Positions 33,583 through 45,750 of a stretch of DNA of 64,000 nt are shown one piece after another (position 1 is the first letter of the stretch; every line of letters starts with the position of its first letter). The position numbers were made by a program, and so were the translations under genes. The notes under the pieces are model-generated. The model did no database searches and was not told where the DNA came from. It worked only from the letters and a program-made list of their open reading frames with translations. The stretch is from Caenorhabditis remanei (taxonomy: Eukaryota; Nematoda; Chromadorea; Rhabditida; Rhabditidae): positions 10,211,717 through 10,275,716 of the forward strand of contig NC_071330.1 in the NCBI RefSeq assembly GCF_010183535.1, given 5' to 3'.

Positions 33583-36500
33583 ATGTCGCTTCGCAAATTT
33601 GTTATGTCCGGAATTCAGGACGTTCTTGTGAGTTTGAAAAATAACTTAGTCTCGCATGGAAGAGCCGTGATTCGTGTCGATTTACAGTACAAAAATCTTG
33701 TTTCATTATTTTCACTGTCGCATAAAAACAAATTGCGTCTATTTTGATGGAGTTTCTTTTTCTGAATTTCACAGTATTGTAATTTAATCTAGCTTTGTGA
33801 TTGATAGAAAATGTAAGATACCCTGTTTTCAACGACATAGTCTCCATTCAGGGTCACAAAAAAGCGCTAGATAGATAATCCCATAGATTTTCAGTTTAAC
33901 AGTAAATACAACTGGCGAGGGCGGTCTTATTTAATCGTTGAGTCAGAGAATCAAACCAACTTCAAACGAAAACTAGCACGTAGTCCCTATCACGCTTCAT
34001 AAAACACCAGTTTTTGTTATCATATAATTTCCTTATCATCGCCGGAAATTGAGAATCATCGAATTCAATATCTTTTATTTTCGTGAGTCAGACGCCATTT
34101 TTTGTTTGTTCTTCTTCGATTTGTACAAACACATTTTCTCTATCTCTCGCTTTTCGATCTCTTCTTTCCATTTTTTTTTCTGTCCTGAAGGCTTCCTATC
34201 GATGAACACGTGTATTGAAAGTGCCAGCGGCTCGCGGCTCATCTCGAGTTGCTCTGCTCGTCTGAGTTTATCATTTTCCTCTAATGTCTTGGCAGTTTAT
34301 GTGCCCGGTGCTCAGCGCCAAGCACAGAAAACAATCAACCAGTTTGAAACTTTTTTCTTACAGGACAACAAACTCGGTGGACTCTCCGGAAATAAACAAC
34401 CAAATAACGGTCAACAAAGGGACAATTCTTCTTCGTCTTCTTCAAATCAACCACAACAAGATTACAATATGAATCCAGGAGGTTTGTAGTCAAATCTCAT
34501 GTCAAAACAATTATCATATTCGAAATCAAATTCAGGTTATCCGAATCAGCCATCCTATGGGAATGCAGGATATGGAGGTATGCCACCACAACAACCTGGA
34601 TATGGAAATGGCGGCTACGATCCATACGGTCAAGGTCAAAACCATCAACAACAACAGCCATACCCAGGAGGTGGAGGTGGACAACCACCGTACCCAGGAG
34701 GTTATCCAAACCAAGGACAAGGAGCACCATATCCAGGAGGTGGTGGTGGTGCAGGATATCCACAACCACCGCAATATGGATTCTCAGGTGGACCACAGTC
34801 TGGTGGATATCCACCACAACAACCCTATCAACAACAACATCAACAACCATCATATCCCCCACAACAGAATTTCCAACAAGGAGGTGGTCCACAGATGGGT
34901 GGGGGATTCTTCCCAAATCACGGATACGGACAACCAGGTAATATTATATTCTGAGAAGAAAAGAGATGATTCATCATACGTCACACAACATTCCCATTTC
35001 AATTGCGTTACGAAATTGTTAAAGAGGCGGAGAGAAAGAAAGAAAATGAGAAATGGATGGGCGTAAATATAACAAACCTGTTCATCCACTCTTGAATACT
35101 TTTGTTCTTGTGGAAACTTGGAAACTCACTCACTTTTGAATGAAGTCATCATTTTGTATAGTTCTAGGATTAGAGTAACGACTTCTAGGAAGATGATAAG
35201 CTTTTCATAGCGACAGAATAAGAAACTGACCTAAAAAGGTGTGGAGTAGTGTAGTGAAGAGATAGTTAGAATTGTACTCCCAAAACTGAAAACAGACATC
35301 AGGTTGATAACTTTTCGAATAGGGGTCAGATTTTGATTGTAAACATTAGAGTTGGTTGATTACCTTAACTTAAGTAGATTGAAGCCTATTCTCCCAATCA
35401 TAATCCTCACTTCACCCTATTTCCTAGAGTCAGCCTACGGAAACTACCACTGAAGTTTTGTTGACCAAATTCTCAGGTTCCTGAGTCCCAGACATAACTC
35501 ATAACACTCTTTATTCATCCCAAACATACTTCTCAGTTTTTGTTTGAACAGAACATAAATATAATGTATTCCATCACACATTCTCCATGTCTACAATACA
35601 AATATGGATTATCATGTTGACCCTCCGAAATAGAACAGTTTCTATCCACTCTCTCTAAACTACAGTTCAATATCAACCACTTCATGTCCGAATTCTTCGA
35701 CTCTTTTCTCTATCCTCTCTCTCTCTCCTCTCATTTTTTGATTGATCAAACAATTCACTATTCTGCCCGCAATTTCTACTTTTCAACACTTCGCGAAGGT
35801 CGCCAATCATTGACCAAATAAAAATAAAATCTCGAGAAATTCCATTAATTCACATTCATTCCCATTTTCAGTGATGATTGGAACACCTTCTCTCTTCCCG
35901 ATTCCTGGATTCAATGCTAATGCTGACGCGGAAGTCCTTCGTAAAGCAATGAAAGGACTCGGATGTAATAACTCGAAAGTGATTAGTGTCCTCTGTCAAA
36001 GAACAAATGGACAAAGGCAAGAAATCTCGAAAGCCTTCAAAGTTATGTATGGAAAAGATTTGATCAAAGAACTGAAAGGAGAACTTCATGGAGACTTCGA
36101 AGATCTCATTCTAGCATTGATGGAGGCTCCAGCTATCTATGATGCAAAGCAGTTGTATAAGGCAATGGATGGATTGGGAACAAAAGAATCAGTTCTTATC
36201 GAGATTATGACATCAAGAACTAATGCTCAAATTCAACAAGTCAGAGATGCATACAAAATGCTCTACAAGAAGGATTTGGAGCGTGATTTGATTGGAGAAA
36301 CCAGCGGACATTTCAAGGTATTTACTTTCAGAAAAGGAATTGTTATTCATCTATACATTTTCAGCGTCTTCTTGTCTCATTGTGTGCCGGAGGACGTGAC
36401 GAATCCAATCAAACGGATGCCCTTCGGGCTAATCAAGATGCTCGCAGACTCTATCAAGCAGGAGAAAAACGTTTGGGAACTGATGAATCCACATTCAATG

Positions 36501-36936
36501 CAATTTTGGCCAGTCAAAACTTCAATCAACTTCGAATGGTCTTCGAAGAATATCAGAAAGTGTCCAATCACTCAATCGAAAAAGCCATTGAATCTGAATT
36601 CAGTGGAGATGTGCGTGATGGCCTTCTGGCTGTTATTGCAGTCGTTCGCAATCGTCCAGCCTACTTCGCTAAACTTCTTCATGACAGTATGAAAGGTATT
36701 CTTGTGAATTAGATTTTTCCGAATTCTGAAACTTTAATTTTGCAGGTCTCGGCACTCGTGATAATGATTTGATTCGTTTGTGTGTGACACGTGCTGAATA
36801 TGATATGGCTGACATCCGAAATATGTTCCAATCTCTTTATCGCACAACTTTGGAAAACATGATCAAGGGTGATTGCTCTGGAGCTTACAAGGAGGGGCTT
36901 ATCGCTTTGGTCAATGGAAATCGTGGAACCATGTGA
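33583..36936 (+). CDS. nex-2: Annexin with Gly/Pro/Gln-rich N-terminus
   Basis: Six exons (33583-33627, 34364-34481, 34536-34937, 35872-36317, 36365-36695, 36746-36936) encode 510 residues. Residues about 16-190 form a low-complexity N-terminal region of GYPNQP/PYPGGG/PPQQP repeats like that of annexin VII/XI. Four annexin repeats follow, with calcium-loop motifs MKGLGCNN, MDGLGTKES, KRLGTDES and MKGLGTRDN. Annexins bind acidic phospholipids in the presence of calcium. Repeat 1 has GLGC where GLGT is usual. Two long introns (736 and 934 bp) separate the low-complexity exons from the start codon and from the annexin core, so isoforms with different N-termini are likely. Long ORFs overlapping 34497-35066 in other frames are by-products of the repeat-rich exon. 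Confidence 0.94.
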
Positions 36937-37978
36937 TAGTTCCACACAGTATACACCATTTCCCTTTTTGATTTCGCTTACAACTTTAAAACTGCAATCT
37001 CAACTTGTGTTTTTGAGAATCACAACAATTCTAAAAGAATACGCATAACATTTATCCTGATTCAAAAATAAAGTAATGAATAAATATCGAATTTCAACTA
37101 TATCAACCTCACGATCAAAACTTTTACATGACAATAGTATAAAACAATTAATTAATATAAACATTATCAGTGAATATTCTTGTTGAAATATTCTAAAAAA
37201 GTTGAATATTCTTTCAAGTCAAAACCCAACAATTTGTTTGCCGAATTTTGAGGGTCTGTTGATTTCAGAAAAAAGCTCATGATAGACCTGAAGATTTCAG
37301 AATCCCCGGTTTCAGACACGAATCATCATGAATTTCCAGTTTTTGAGTCAATTACGACTATAAATATCTAGATTAGTTGCTCACGATTCACATATTTAAC
37401 TGTAAAAAGAACAACAAAAAATCTATTTTCAGACACCCTCAGATTAGAACAATAGAAATTTATTGTTTTTCCAACCCATACTTGTCAACGGGCCGAAACG
37501 GGCCGACACGGGCCGGCTCGTAACTCGCGTCAAAATGAATATTATGAGCTGAAAAATATACCAAAATGCAGATCTCGACGAGTTCTATCTCCGTGGCCTA
37601 CTACGGGCCGGATGTCTATTCGTTAATATGCCGCGGGCCGGGCTAGAATGACTTTTTTGGCCATTTTCGCGTTTTTCGGCACTTTTTCCCGGCCCGCGGC
37701 ACATTAACGAATAGCCATCCGGCCCTTATTAGGTCACAGGCATAGAACTCGTCGAGATCTACTTTTTGATATATTTTTCAGCTCGTAACATTCATTTTGA
37801 CGCGAGTTACGAGCCGGCCCGCGTCGGCCCGTTTCGGCCCGATGACAAGTATGTTCCAACCGGAAGCTGATTCTATAAACTAAAAACAAGAAACTTCAAA
37901 TGATTAACACCTCATAACACTTCATTTTCTCAAGTCAAAATTTTAAAAAGATTCAATTTCCTTCTCTCTCTCTTCTCC
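36937..37978. other. Convergent 3' region between nex-2 and the 279-aa gene
   Basis: About 1 kb with an AATAAA near 37068 for nex-2 and the palindromic MITE at 37477-37853. No further gene seen. Confidence 0.55.
37477..37853. mobile_element. Palindromic (foldback) MITE, hAT-like, copy 2
   Basis: 377-bp relative of the element at 25520: the same ends (CATACTTGTCAACGGGCC and complement), the same internal landmarks (GTTCTATCTCCGTGGCC, CTATTCGTTAATATGCCGCG) and a GC-rich palindrome. Exact 8-bp direct repeats TTCCAACC flank it at 37469-37476 and 37854-37861. It has a longer unique centre than copy 1. Confidence 0.9.
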
Positions 37979-39751
37979 TCACTCTCCACCATATTTCACA
38001 TTATCCGCAATCAAAGAGAATTGAATAATCGAGTTAGTCGATGCCAACTGAGCCAAACTCTTTCCCAAATCGGAATCCAAAACTGGCTTCGAATTCTTCT
38101 CACTGACTTCTCCGATACAATAAGCAAGACGTGGATGAAACTCTTGGCCACGGAGTCTAAAATTTCTGCACCAAATTCGAGAGAATATGAGGCAAATTCG
38201 AGAGAATATGAGAGGGAGATCTTACTGGCGACTACATAGTTGTTGGAAGTTGATTACGACGTCCTGGAGAAGAGTGTCAGATGAAAACTCGTCTGCGAAG
38301 TTCGATTGGACGCTGAGAATTAGAACTATTTGTTGGATGAAAGAACACAGTTCTCAACAATCACCGTCTCTTACAAACATCACGATAGAGTAAAATGAAC
38401 TTGACATGAACCATCGTCACAGCTTTTCCAGTACTTTTGGCATTCGATCCAGTTCGTGCTGAAATCGAAGAGAAAGAAAAGGAATCAGATGACGTGGCAA
38501 TTGAAGAAGCAGCAGAAGAGGCATCTGGCAACATGAAATACTGATTTGGATGTGTCGAATCTTTCAAGATTTTCATTTGATGGACAACTGGAGACTTGTT
38601 CTTTTTCTTCTTCTTCTTCTCGCTGGTCGTCAAACTTTTAATTTGACTAACAAGTGCTTGTTCTTTGATATTTGAAGAACTGCGAGCAGTTGTCATTACT
38701 TCTTTTATGAGAGGTTCATATGACATTGTCACTATATAAATGTGATGAGCTCCACCTGAAAATTAAAATTTTTTGTTTGGATTCTCAAGCGCATCGAAGC
38801 CATCATTTTTCTGCTAACCTTCAGACTTCTCAATCGCATATTTATGTGTTGAAAACTGGTATCTCGAATCAGCGATAAGTTTCAATACAGGAGGAAGTTG
38901 TTCTTGACTGAAACTTCTTTCTTCAGTTAGAGGTAAAAGATCGAACGAACCCTGTGAAATGAACAACTTCAGAAGTCATTCTTTCTTCTTTTCGTACACT
39001 GACTCCGATGAAAATTGGAAATAATTAATGAAAGGAAGGTTGAACGAAGATGAACACTGCGTTTTTCTGTTATAGGAAAACGTGACATCGTTGATGTTTG
39101 CTTGTTTCTTTCATAGAGTTCAAGGCGTGAAACGGTTTGTGAAAGTTGATTTGAAAATAGCATACTTGCAAATTTACGGCCCGGCTTCAAAAAAAGAACC
39201 TATTTTTTTACCAAATTTGGAAAAAAATTCAAAATATTTGGCCAAATATTTTGAATTTTTTTTGAAATTTTACATTAAAAGTTTCAATTTTTTGATGCAA
39301 AACTATCTTTTGATTGAATTCTGAAGTATAGTCAAAAATTCGACATTTTTGGGAAAAAATTCAAATTTTCGTTCAAAATTTCAGTTCAAATTTTTCAGCC
39401 GGGCCGGGCCTTGGAAATTCTCGTCACGGCCCGGCCCGGCCCGTTGCAAGTATGGAAAATAGAAAAATTGCAGAATAGTTACATCAACATGGAAGAAACT
39501 CTAATGAAGGATGTACATTGTCATCCCCGTTTCGGGTTTAAATGAAGACGGTTCAATCTGGAAATGTGCTCAATGGAACACTCCGTATTATGATAACCCA
39601 TGAAATCGTCTTAATCAGAAGATAGCAGTCAATGGCCGCTTTCAGAAAGACAAATAAATTATTTTGAGTGAGACGAAGAAGATTTTGTAGAAGACAGACT
39701 GAGTAAAACCTTCAATTTATGATACAAATATTTGCAAATTGTAATCCTCAT
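37979..39751 (-). CDS. Uncharacterised 279-aa protein
   Basis: Best model has six exons (39751-39710, 39557-39517, 38907-38819, 38755-38375, 38325-38226, 38165-37979), together 840 bp with consistent phases. Exons 3-6 are well supported by sequence character; the first two are short and less certain. The protein starts MRITICKYLYHKLK. The middle carries HHIYIVTMSYEPLIKEVM, a lysine-rich stretch SEKKKKKKNKSP and a Ser-rich stretch, and the C-terminal ~100 residues look folded (DTLLQDVVINFQQLCSRQ, FRLRGQEFHPRLAYCIG). No family recognised, no signal peptide or clear membrane helix. Intron 2 (about 610 bp) contains the MITE at 39161-39454. Intron 5 holds a short tandem repeat (about 38165-38215). 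Confidence 0.65.
39161..39454. mobile_element. hAT-like MITE, copy 3, shorter relative
   Basis: 294-bp element with ends CATACTTGCAAATTTACGGC and GCCCGTTGCAAGTATG, GGCCCGG-rich flanks and an AT-rich middle. Exact 8-bp direct repeats GAAAATAG at 39153-39160 and 39455-39462. It shares termini and the GGCCCGG theme with copies 1 and 2 but not their interior, so it is a sub-family. It lies in an intron of the 279-aa gene. Confidence 0.88.
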
Positions 39752-39868
39752 TCTGGAAGAAGACCTGGAACTCAAGTAACTCTGGAAGCGACTACTGTTT
39801 TCTCAATCTACAAGAGAAAATTAGGATATTTTCGAAACAGAATTTGAATTTTTCTCGGTACTGAACTT

Positions 39869-39914
39869 CCGGGCCCGGAGAATTTTCGGCTCGGCCCGGT
39901 TCGTTGCAAGTTGT
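39869..39914. mobile_element. Remnant right end of a hAT-like MITE
   Basis: The stretch CTCGGCCCGGTTCGTTGCAA with upstream GGGCCCGG matches the right end of the element at 39161-39454. No matching left end found, so it is a decayed fragment upstream of the 279-aa gene. Confidence 0.6.
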
Positions 39915-40061
39915 GAAATTGATCCTGAATTTAAGAAGTAATAAACACATTTCGAATTTATCTATATGATAACCTTACGATCAAAAATATTCCCGCATGA
40001 TTTTTCAAGATAGTACAAACATAATATACAGAAATTAAGGAATACAAAAATAATAAGTACT

Positions 40062-43000
40062 TCATTGTGAGCGATTCGGTTCGCCAAGAATGCGACGATC
40101 AATCCTTTCGTCATCAATTTCATCGCGGTTAAGCTTTAGAAGACCGGACTAAAAGCAAAGTATTGGAAGAACTTTTCTAGACTGTAAAACCTACATTTTC
40201 TACTCGATGAATCAACTCGTTCCGTTTTCGCATTGATTCATCGCAATTGCCGAGGTTGATTCCGTGCAAAAAAGCATGCATGTGATTTAGCAATTTCTGA
40301 CGGGAAGTGTTCCGCTTTCTCAGATACCCACACTGCTCAAGGGTGTTGTCAAAACTGATATGCATCCTCTTCAATGACTCTCTTTCAAACGCCCGCTTTC
40401 CTTTTTCTTCATGAATTTGTTTTTCAAACTCTTTGACTTTTCTGTTATGATCGACCTCCGACTTTTGTAATCTCGTTGTTAAATGCTCAAGTTCTGCCTC
40501 AAACTCTTCTGTACGATTCAGCTTGTCACGAGCATTCCTTAAATAACTCGAATTTGATATAAACTTTGTGAGAGTATAAAACGAACACTTGTATTGCATG
40601 CTCAGCTCGTTCTAGTCTTTTACGAAGATCCTTTTCGTTGTTTTCCCATTCCGCAAGCTCTTCGTCTCTCATACCAACCAGCCGCTCAATCTCAGCAAGA
40701 GCTTCATCCTTCATCTTTTCTTCCATCTGAATGATTTAGTTTTTATTTAATATTACTGCTCAATACTCACCTCATACTGCTCCCGGAACTGCGTTGCAAG
40801 ATATACACGTTGCTCGCTGAGTGCATTAGCCTTGTCTAGCTCCATTCTCAATTTCTCATTCTGCATCTTCCATTTCTGATCAATTTTCTGAACGTTCCTT
40901 CCATACTCTCTGTGAGCTGTCTCAAATTTCTCCTCCATAATCTGCACTAAATGCTCTGCACGCTTATTCAAAGATGCCCAGAAGTTGTCGATGTAGTTGG
41001 AAGATTGATTATCTTTTTCTTGAGAATCAAGCAACACCGATTCCAAAATCTCAACAATTTGTTTGACAGTCTCAGATGACTGGTAAAGCGGAGAAAGTTG
41101 ATTATCAGCAGACGTGTCTCCGATAGTTTCCACTGTTCCGACTTGCTTCAGTTTTTCTATCAACCGATTCAATTTTTCATCCAAGCGGATCAGATGACGG
41201 GGAATTAATTCTTCAGAGACAGGTGACACTACTGGACTGAGAACTTGTTCTTCCACGACATGTGAAGGACTTATTGTTGTTTCTTCCAGTACAATATCAT
41301 CAGTCTGAACCTCTTTGCTTTGTCGGGAAACCGAAATCGTATGTCCAGGATATGTCTCCAGTTCAATTAAACGAGCACGTAGGTGATTCAGTTCCTGTTC
41401 TCTCACGAAAATTTCATTTTCGTATTGAGCGTTTGCATCTGCCTTGAATTCTTCAAACTCTATTCTCAGAGCTTCGAATGCTCGTTCCAATTCTAAAATC
41501 GTAGCCTCTTTTTGTGTCAACTCTTGCTGAGCAGCGACGAACACTGAAGTCTGCTCAGCTAATTCAACTTTCAATCTTTCTAACTCTGCCGTTGCAGCAG
41601 CTTCAGAACGAATATATCCTTCTATCTTGACATCGGATTCTCCTTCTTTTCTGAGTGCTTGCTCTAGTTTTTCTCTTAATCGTTGTTCTACGCCTGTCCT
41701 AGATTGAAGTTCTTCTTTCAGTTGGGCCACATCGTTACTCTCTTGAGATAGAAGTTGGACTTGCTGACGCAAATGATCAATTTCAAGTTTTCCCTTCTTC
41801 AGCTCATCCATGAGTTCATTAGAATCGTATTTATCTTCTATCAGCTAAAAATGACGTTTTATAGCACTGTTTTACCGGGAGTTGTTTACCTTCTGGTTTT
41901 GAATTTCTAATCGTGTCACATCTTCATTCAACAGTTCTTTGTGACGTTTCTCTTCTGCTATTTGATCTTTTGCCACTGATAACTGTGCTTCAATATTCCG
42001 AATATTTGCTTGCAACACATTGATTTCATTTTTCGAATTTATTTCGCTATCGAGTAATACGTGTTGGGAATCGGAGAGATACTGAAAACTTAAAGTTATA
42101 CGATTACTATACTACACAAATACCTTATTTTCTTTGACAAGTTCTTTGTTCTGTTTCCGAATTTCTTCGAGTTTCTTCATGGCTTCAGTCTCTTTTTCAA
42201 GAGCCTCATCTGCTTTTTTCTTGAGCCCACTGATACTAAGCTCAAAATCTTTGGCGGTATTCTCAGCTTCTTTTTCGAATTGAATCATTCTGAATTTTTC
42301 CTCTTTGAGAGCATCTTCGAGATCGTTAACTTTTTTCGCTGTTTCATCCAACTTCACTTCGAGATCAGAGTTCTGCTTCATCAGGTGCTCTTCATGGACT
42401 TTCATTTCATCCATTTCGAATTCATGCGTGTTTTTATCTTCCAGAAGACGTCTGTTCTCAGCTGAAATTTCTTCGACTTCTTTCTTTTTGCTGTTCAAGC
42501 GAGCCTGAAGCTCTTCGTTTTTAGCTTCAGATCGTGCGATTTGTGCTTGGCTTGTTTTTAGCTTTTTTTCAAGATCTGATCTCAATTTCTGTTCATCTTC
42601 TTCGAACTTGGCTTTCATTTTCTCATAGTCAAACAACCGATTTTCCAAGTCACTTTTCCTCTTCCCGATTATTTCGATTTCCGAATGCAACTGATCAACT
42701 TCCTAAAAAATTTAAATTATGTATTATGCAATTATGCGATCATATAAACTCACAATTTGTAAGTTTGCATTTACGATTTTCACATGATCGTCATTCTCAG
42801 TTTGGACATCAGCGTCAATTTTCTCGGTGTTTAATTGAATTGTAGCTGTACCAGTGAATACTTTGGCAGAAGGTTTAGAATCGCTAATCACCATCTGAAA
42901 CAACTTTTGTTAATAGAAATTGTTTTTGTTCGTTCATAAAACTATTAAAATTACACGCACGTTCTCCATTTTCGATTCGAGAATAGTTCGATCTTCTTCA

Positions 43001-43665
43001 CTTTTTATGATTGAGAGCAATTCTTTCTTGATGTCATCACTAGACATTGGATGTTCTGTGGCAGTATTTGTATCGTTCTCCTTGCTCGCATCATGAAGTT
43101 GAAGCCTGGGAATGACTGGAAATACTACTCCTTCGTAACCCATTTCAGGGCTGATTGATTTGTCCATTTCAGTCCGTCGTGAGGTTTCACGCAATGAGCA
43201 ATTTTCCTCTCGGAGAGACTCATTCTCTCCACGAAGTGTTTCATTTTCGCCGCGAAGAACAGTATTTTCTCGCGATTTTTTCTTCAACTCTTTGGATACA
43301 GCCAACAAGCTTTTTACACTGTCTAAAGGAAACGAAATGCGATAGTAATGTTGGGGAACAATACCGATGACAACGTTAGAATCATTTGCAGTCGAGATGG
43401 AGTCTGAACCGGTTGACTCAATGATGGATAGATCGTGGCGAAAATGAGAAAAGTGCTCTTTCATCGGCATGTTTCTTCGCCCTCGAACTGGCGTGGACGT
43501 CAGCTGATGCTCATCGGGAGAACTCCTTGGAGATGCTGAGCGAGACTACAAAGGATAGATTTTTCAATGAAAGAATTTGAAACTATTGCGACTTACCGAC
43601 GATGGGAGGTCATCTCGAGGAGTCGGATAACCACTATCTGTGGTCGGAACCTCCGAAACATTCAT
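40062..43665 (-). CDS. Large coiled-coil protein, about 1,070 residues
   Basis: Nine exons: 43665-43597, 43545-42961, 42894-42754, 42702-42124, 42081-41890, 41844-40771, 40726-40589, 40537-40195, 40148-40062. Residues 1-60 are Ser/Pro-rich ([19 protein letters not shown]). A coiled coil starts near residue 90 with the heptad-like repeats [20 protein letters not shown] and continues, with breaks, almost to the end. A Ser/Pro/Val linker around 600-640 ([15 protein letters not shown]) interrupts it. The C-terminal ~100 residues are more globular ([20 protein letters not shown]). Such composition fits centrosomal, ciliary or cytoskeletal scaffolds, but I do not recognise the family. All exon phases agree except exon 7 to exon 8, where one extra base is present (see findings). 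Confidence 0.8.
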
Positions 43666-44663
43666 AAGTTATTTTATGACTGAAAACAGTAGTGAATGTA
43701 GCAAGGAAGCGGAAATATTTCGCGATTTTTAAAGCTCGAGCTCGGTCGAAAATATTTTCAAATTTTCAAAAGCGTGCAAACACCGTTACGGATTGTTGCG
43801 TACACAGGATCCACAACTTGAGAAACGTCTTCTATCTCAAATTTTACTTGCTTGTTTTCGGTTAGATACCAGATCAATTGTGTTCAATATTTAGTTGTTT
43901 TATGGCAGTTCTCTAAATTTGATCCTCAAGGTATTTCCTTCACCAGTTGATTTTTTGAGATGATTGCTGCGTTTTGGAGGCTATGACAACACACTGAAAC
44001 GAAACACAGGAAAAAGAAGAAAGAGGAAAGCCTTTCGAAAGGGAATAGTTGATAGTTTTACTTCACGAATTTTCAACACAAACACAATATTGATAAACGA
44101 ATTGAACAGAAAAGATAAGAAAAAGTTAAAGCATTCTAATAACATAATCATTTGTTAAACTCGATAGATGTGAATTCACATGTGAAACGAAAGACATTAG
44201 TTAAAGGCATCCTCGAGGATCGATCATCTTCTATGTACAAGTGCTTTTTGATAATTTTTAATATTCGTACTCTCCAAACTCATCATCGTGAACTGAATCG
44301 GCTCTGGAAATATATATTTTTGATATGTCAATAATTGCAATGTCATACATATGATTTATTTAAAATTTTTATTCAACGATCAATTTAGACGTGTAGCATC
44401 GGAAAATGAAAACTTTCGTTAACCGAACGTTCATAGGCAAAGAAACGGGGAGAATGAAGCGTTTAAAGCTGGATTAGTTAGGCAATTATGGTAAGTAAAT
44501 CATGCACAGGTTGAGAAGGAACTGATTTTAAATTATGGTCACAAGGTTACAATCGAGTGTTCAAAGTAATCTGATACACATTGACTGAGAAAGTTACAGG
44601 GTAATTGAAAAAATGCCGTAAGCTCCTACAAAGCTGGGGAAAAAGGGAAAGACGACACAACAC
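43666..44663. other. Intergenic between the coiled-coil gene and unc-69
   Basis: About 1 kb: promoter of the coiled-coil gene and 3' UTR of unc-69, both on the minus strand. No gene or repeat recognised. Confidence 0.5.
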
Positions 44664-45096
44664 CTACTGCTTAGGCCGGGGTGGCTGCGAAGACTGAAAG
44701 ACTGATGAAGACGCCATCAAGTTTTGAATGTACTGTCCTAAAACTTGATTTTCCGATCTCAGTTTCAAACTTTCTTCTTTCACTGATTCGACACGTTGGG
44801 AGAGATCTGAATTAATTAAACTTTGACAACTTTGACTACCATAAGCACTGACCATCTAGAGTGTTCTGCAGTTCAAGAACTTGCGTTATCAATCTAGCCT
44901 TTTCTTCTGGATCCTCTGGCGGTTCTTCTTTGGGCAACGGTTGTGCGGCTCTTGGAGTTTTTCCGCCACTGATTATTGTCACCGTATCATCTGGAAATGG
45001 TTTTCTATTTATGAAATTGAACAACTTTAACAAAAATTCAAATCGCTTACCATCGTCGGCTAATGGAATATCGTCTTGTTCAGTTTTCTGGCTCAT
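44664..45096 (-). CDS. unc-69: UNC-69, short coiled-coil (SCOC) protein
   Basis: Three exons (45096-45051, 44990-44853, 44806-44664) encode 108 residues, the length I recall for the short C. elegans isoform. The N-terminal half is acidic and unstructured ([15 protein letters not shown]). The C-terminal half is the conserved SCOC coiled coil, with [20 protein letters not shown] followed by [20 protein letters not shown] binds FEZ1 (UNC-76) and sits at Golgi and vesicle membranes; UNC-69 with UNC-76 is needed for axon outgrowth and presynaptic organisation. It is divergent from OST4, with 255 bp between start codons. Confidence 0.95.
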
Positions 45097-45351
45097 TGTA
45101 AAGTTAGTTTAAACTAGAATAAATGTGACGTGTTAAAGGCAGGGAGTGTATGTAGTGGTCGGTTCGGGAAGGGTCACTATAGCGGAAAAGAGTGTCCGAA
45201 GAGAAAATCAATAAAAGTAGTGAAATTGGAGAGACGCAGAGAAACGCCAGCTTGGCAATGCAATCGCGCCCCGCTTTGTTATTCGTCACTTATTGCCACT
45301 TTGCATTTCATTTTTCCTTATTTCTCATCTGAATTCTATCTTTTTCCAGCC
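45097..45351. promoter_or_regulatory. Divergent promoter region, unc-69 / OST4
   Basis: 255 bp between opposite start codons, containing CTTTTTCCAG, an acceptor directly upstream of the OST4 ATG. Probably a compact bidirectional promoter. No specific motif identified. Confidence 0.55.
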
Positions 45352-45459
45352 ATGATCAGTGACGTTCAACTCGGAATTGCTGCTAACATTCTCGGAATCG
45401 CCATGCTCATGCTCGTGGTTCTCTTCCACTACTTGAATGCCAACCAGAAGAATAAGTAA
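45352..45459 (+). CDS. Oligosaccharyltransferase 4-kDa subunit OST4
   Basis: A 35-residue ORF, MISDVQLGIAANILGIAMLM followed by VVLFHYLNANQKNK. It matches OST4, a single-helix ER membrane microprotein that stabilises the STT3-containing oligosaccharyltransferase for N-glycosylation (human and yeast forms are 36-37 residues and start MIxDVQL). The ATG is 2 bases behind CTTTTTCCAG. A possible 3' UTR intron runs from about 45471 to the TTTTTTCAG near 45520. unc-50 starts 291 bp further on the same strand, so the two may form an operon. The short length makes it easy to miss in automatic annotation. Confidence 0.93.
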   Translation: MISDVQLGIAANILGIAMLMLVVLFHYLNANQKNK

Positions 45460-45750
45460 TTCCAAGGAAGGTTTGCATTTCATGTAAAAAGTTTCAAAAT
45501 GTATAATTTCTTTTTTCAGACCTCCAACCACCTTCTCAATGTGATAGTATCTACCAAAAATCGACAATAATTTATTCTTGTTGGATGGGTTAAATCAGTT
45601 TTAAGCAAAGTTAATAAATTATTCATTCATTTTTTCTATGATGATCATTAGTTCCAGTGTTTCAAACGCCTGAAGTATTTCTTAAAATTGCGACGTTCAT
45701 TTCATTACTAACTCTGTTTAGAATTGGTCTGAATACAGATCATATATGTC

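Noticed and set aside
34497..35066. His/Val- and Asn-rich ORFs over the nex-2 low-complexity exon
   Set aside because: They are other-frame readings of the GYP/PQQ repeats of annexin.
39500..39600. Plus-strand open segment ending in a Trp/Tyr-rich stretch
   Set aside because: It is the opposite strand of exon 2 of the 279-aa gene, which has splice sites and matching phase; the plus-strand reading has none.
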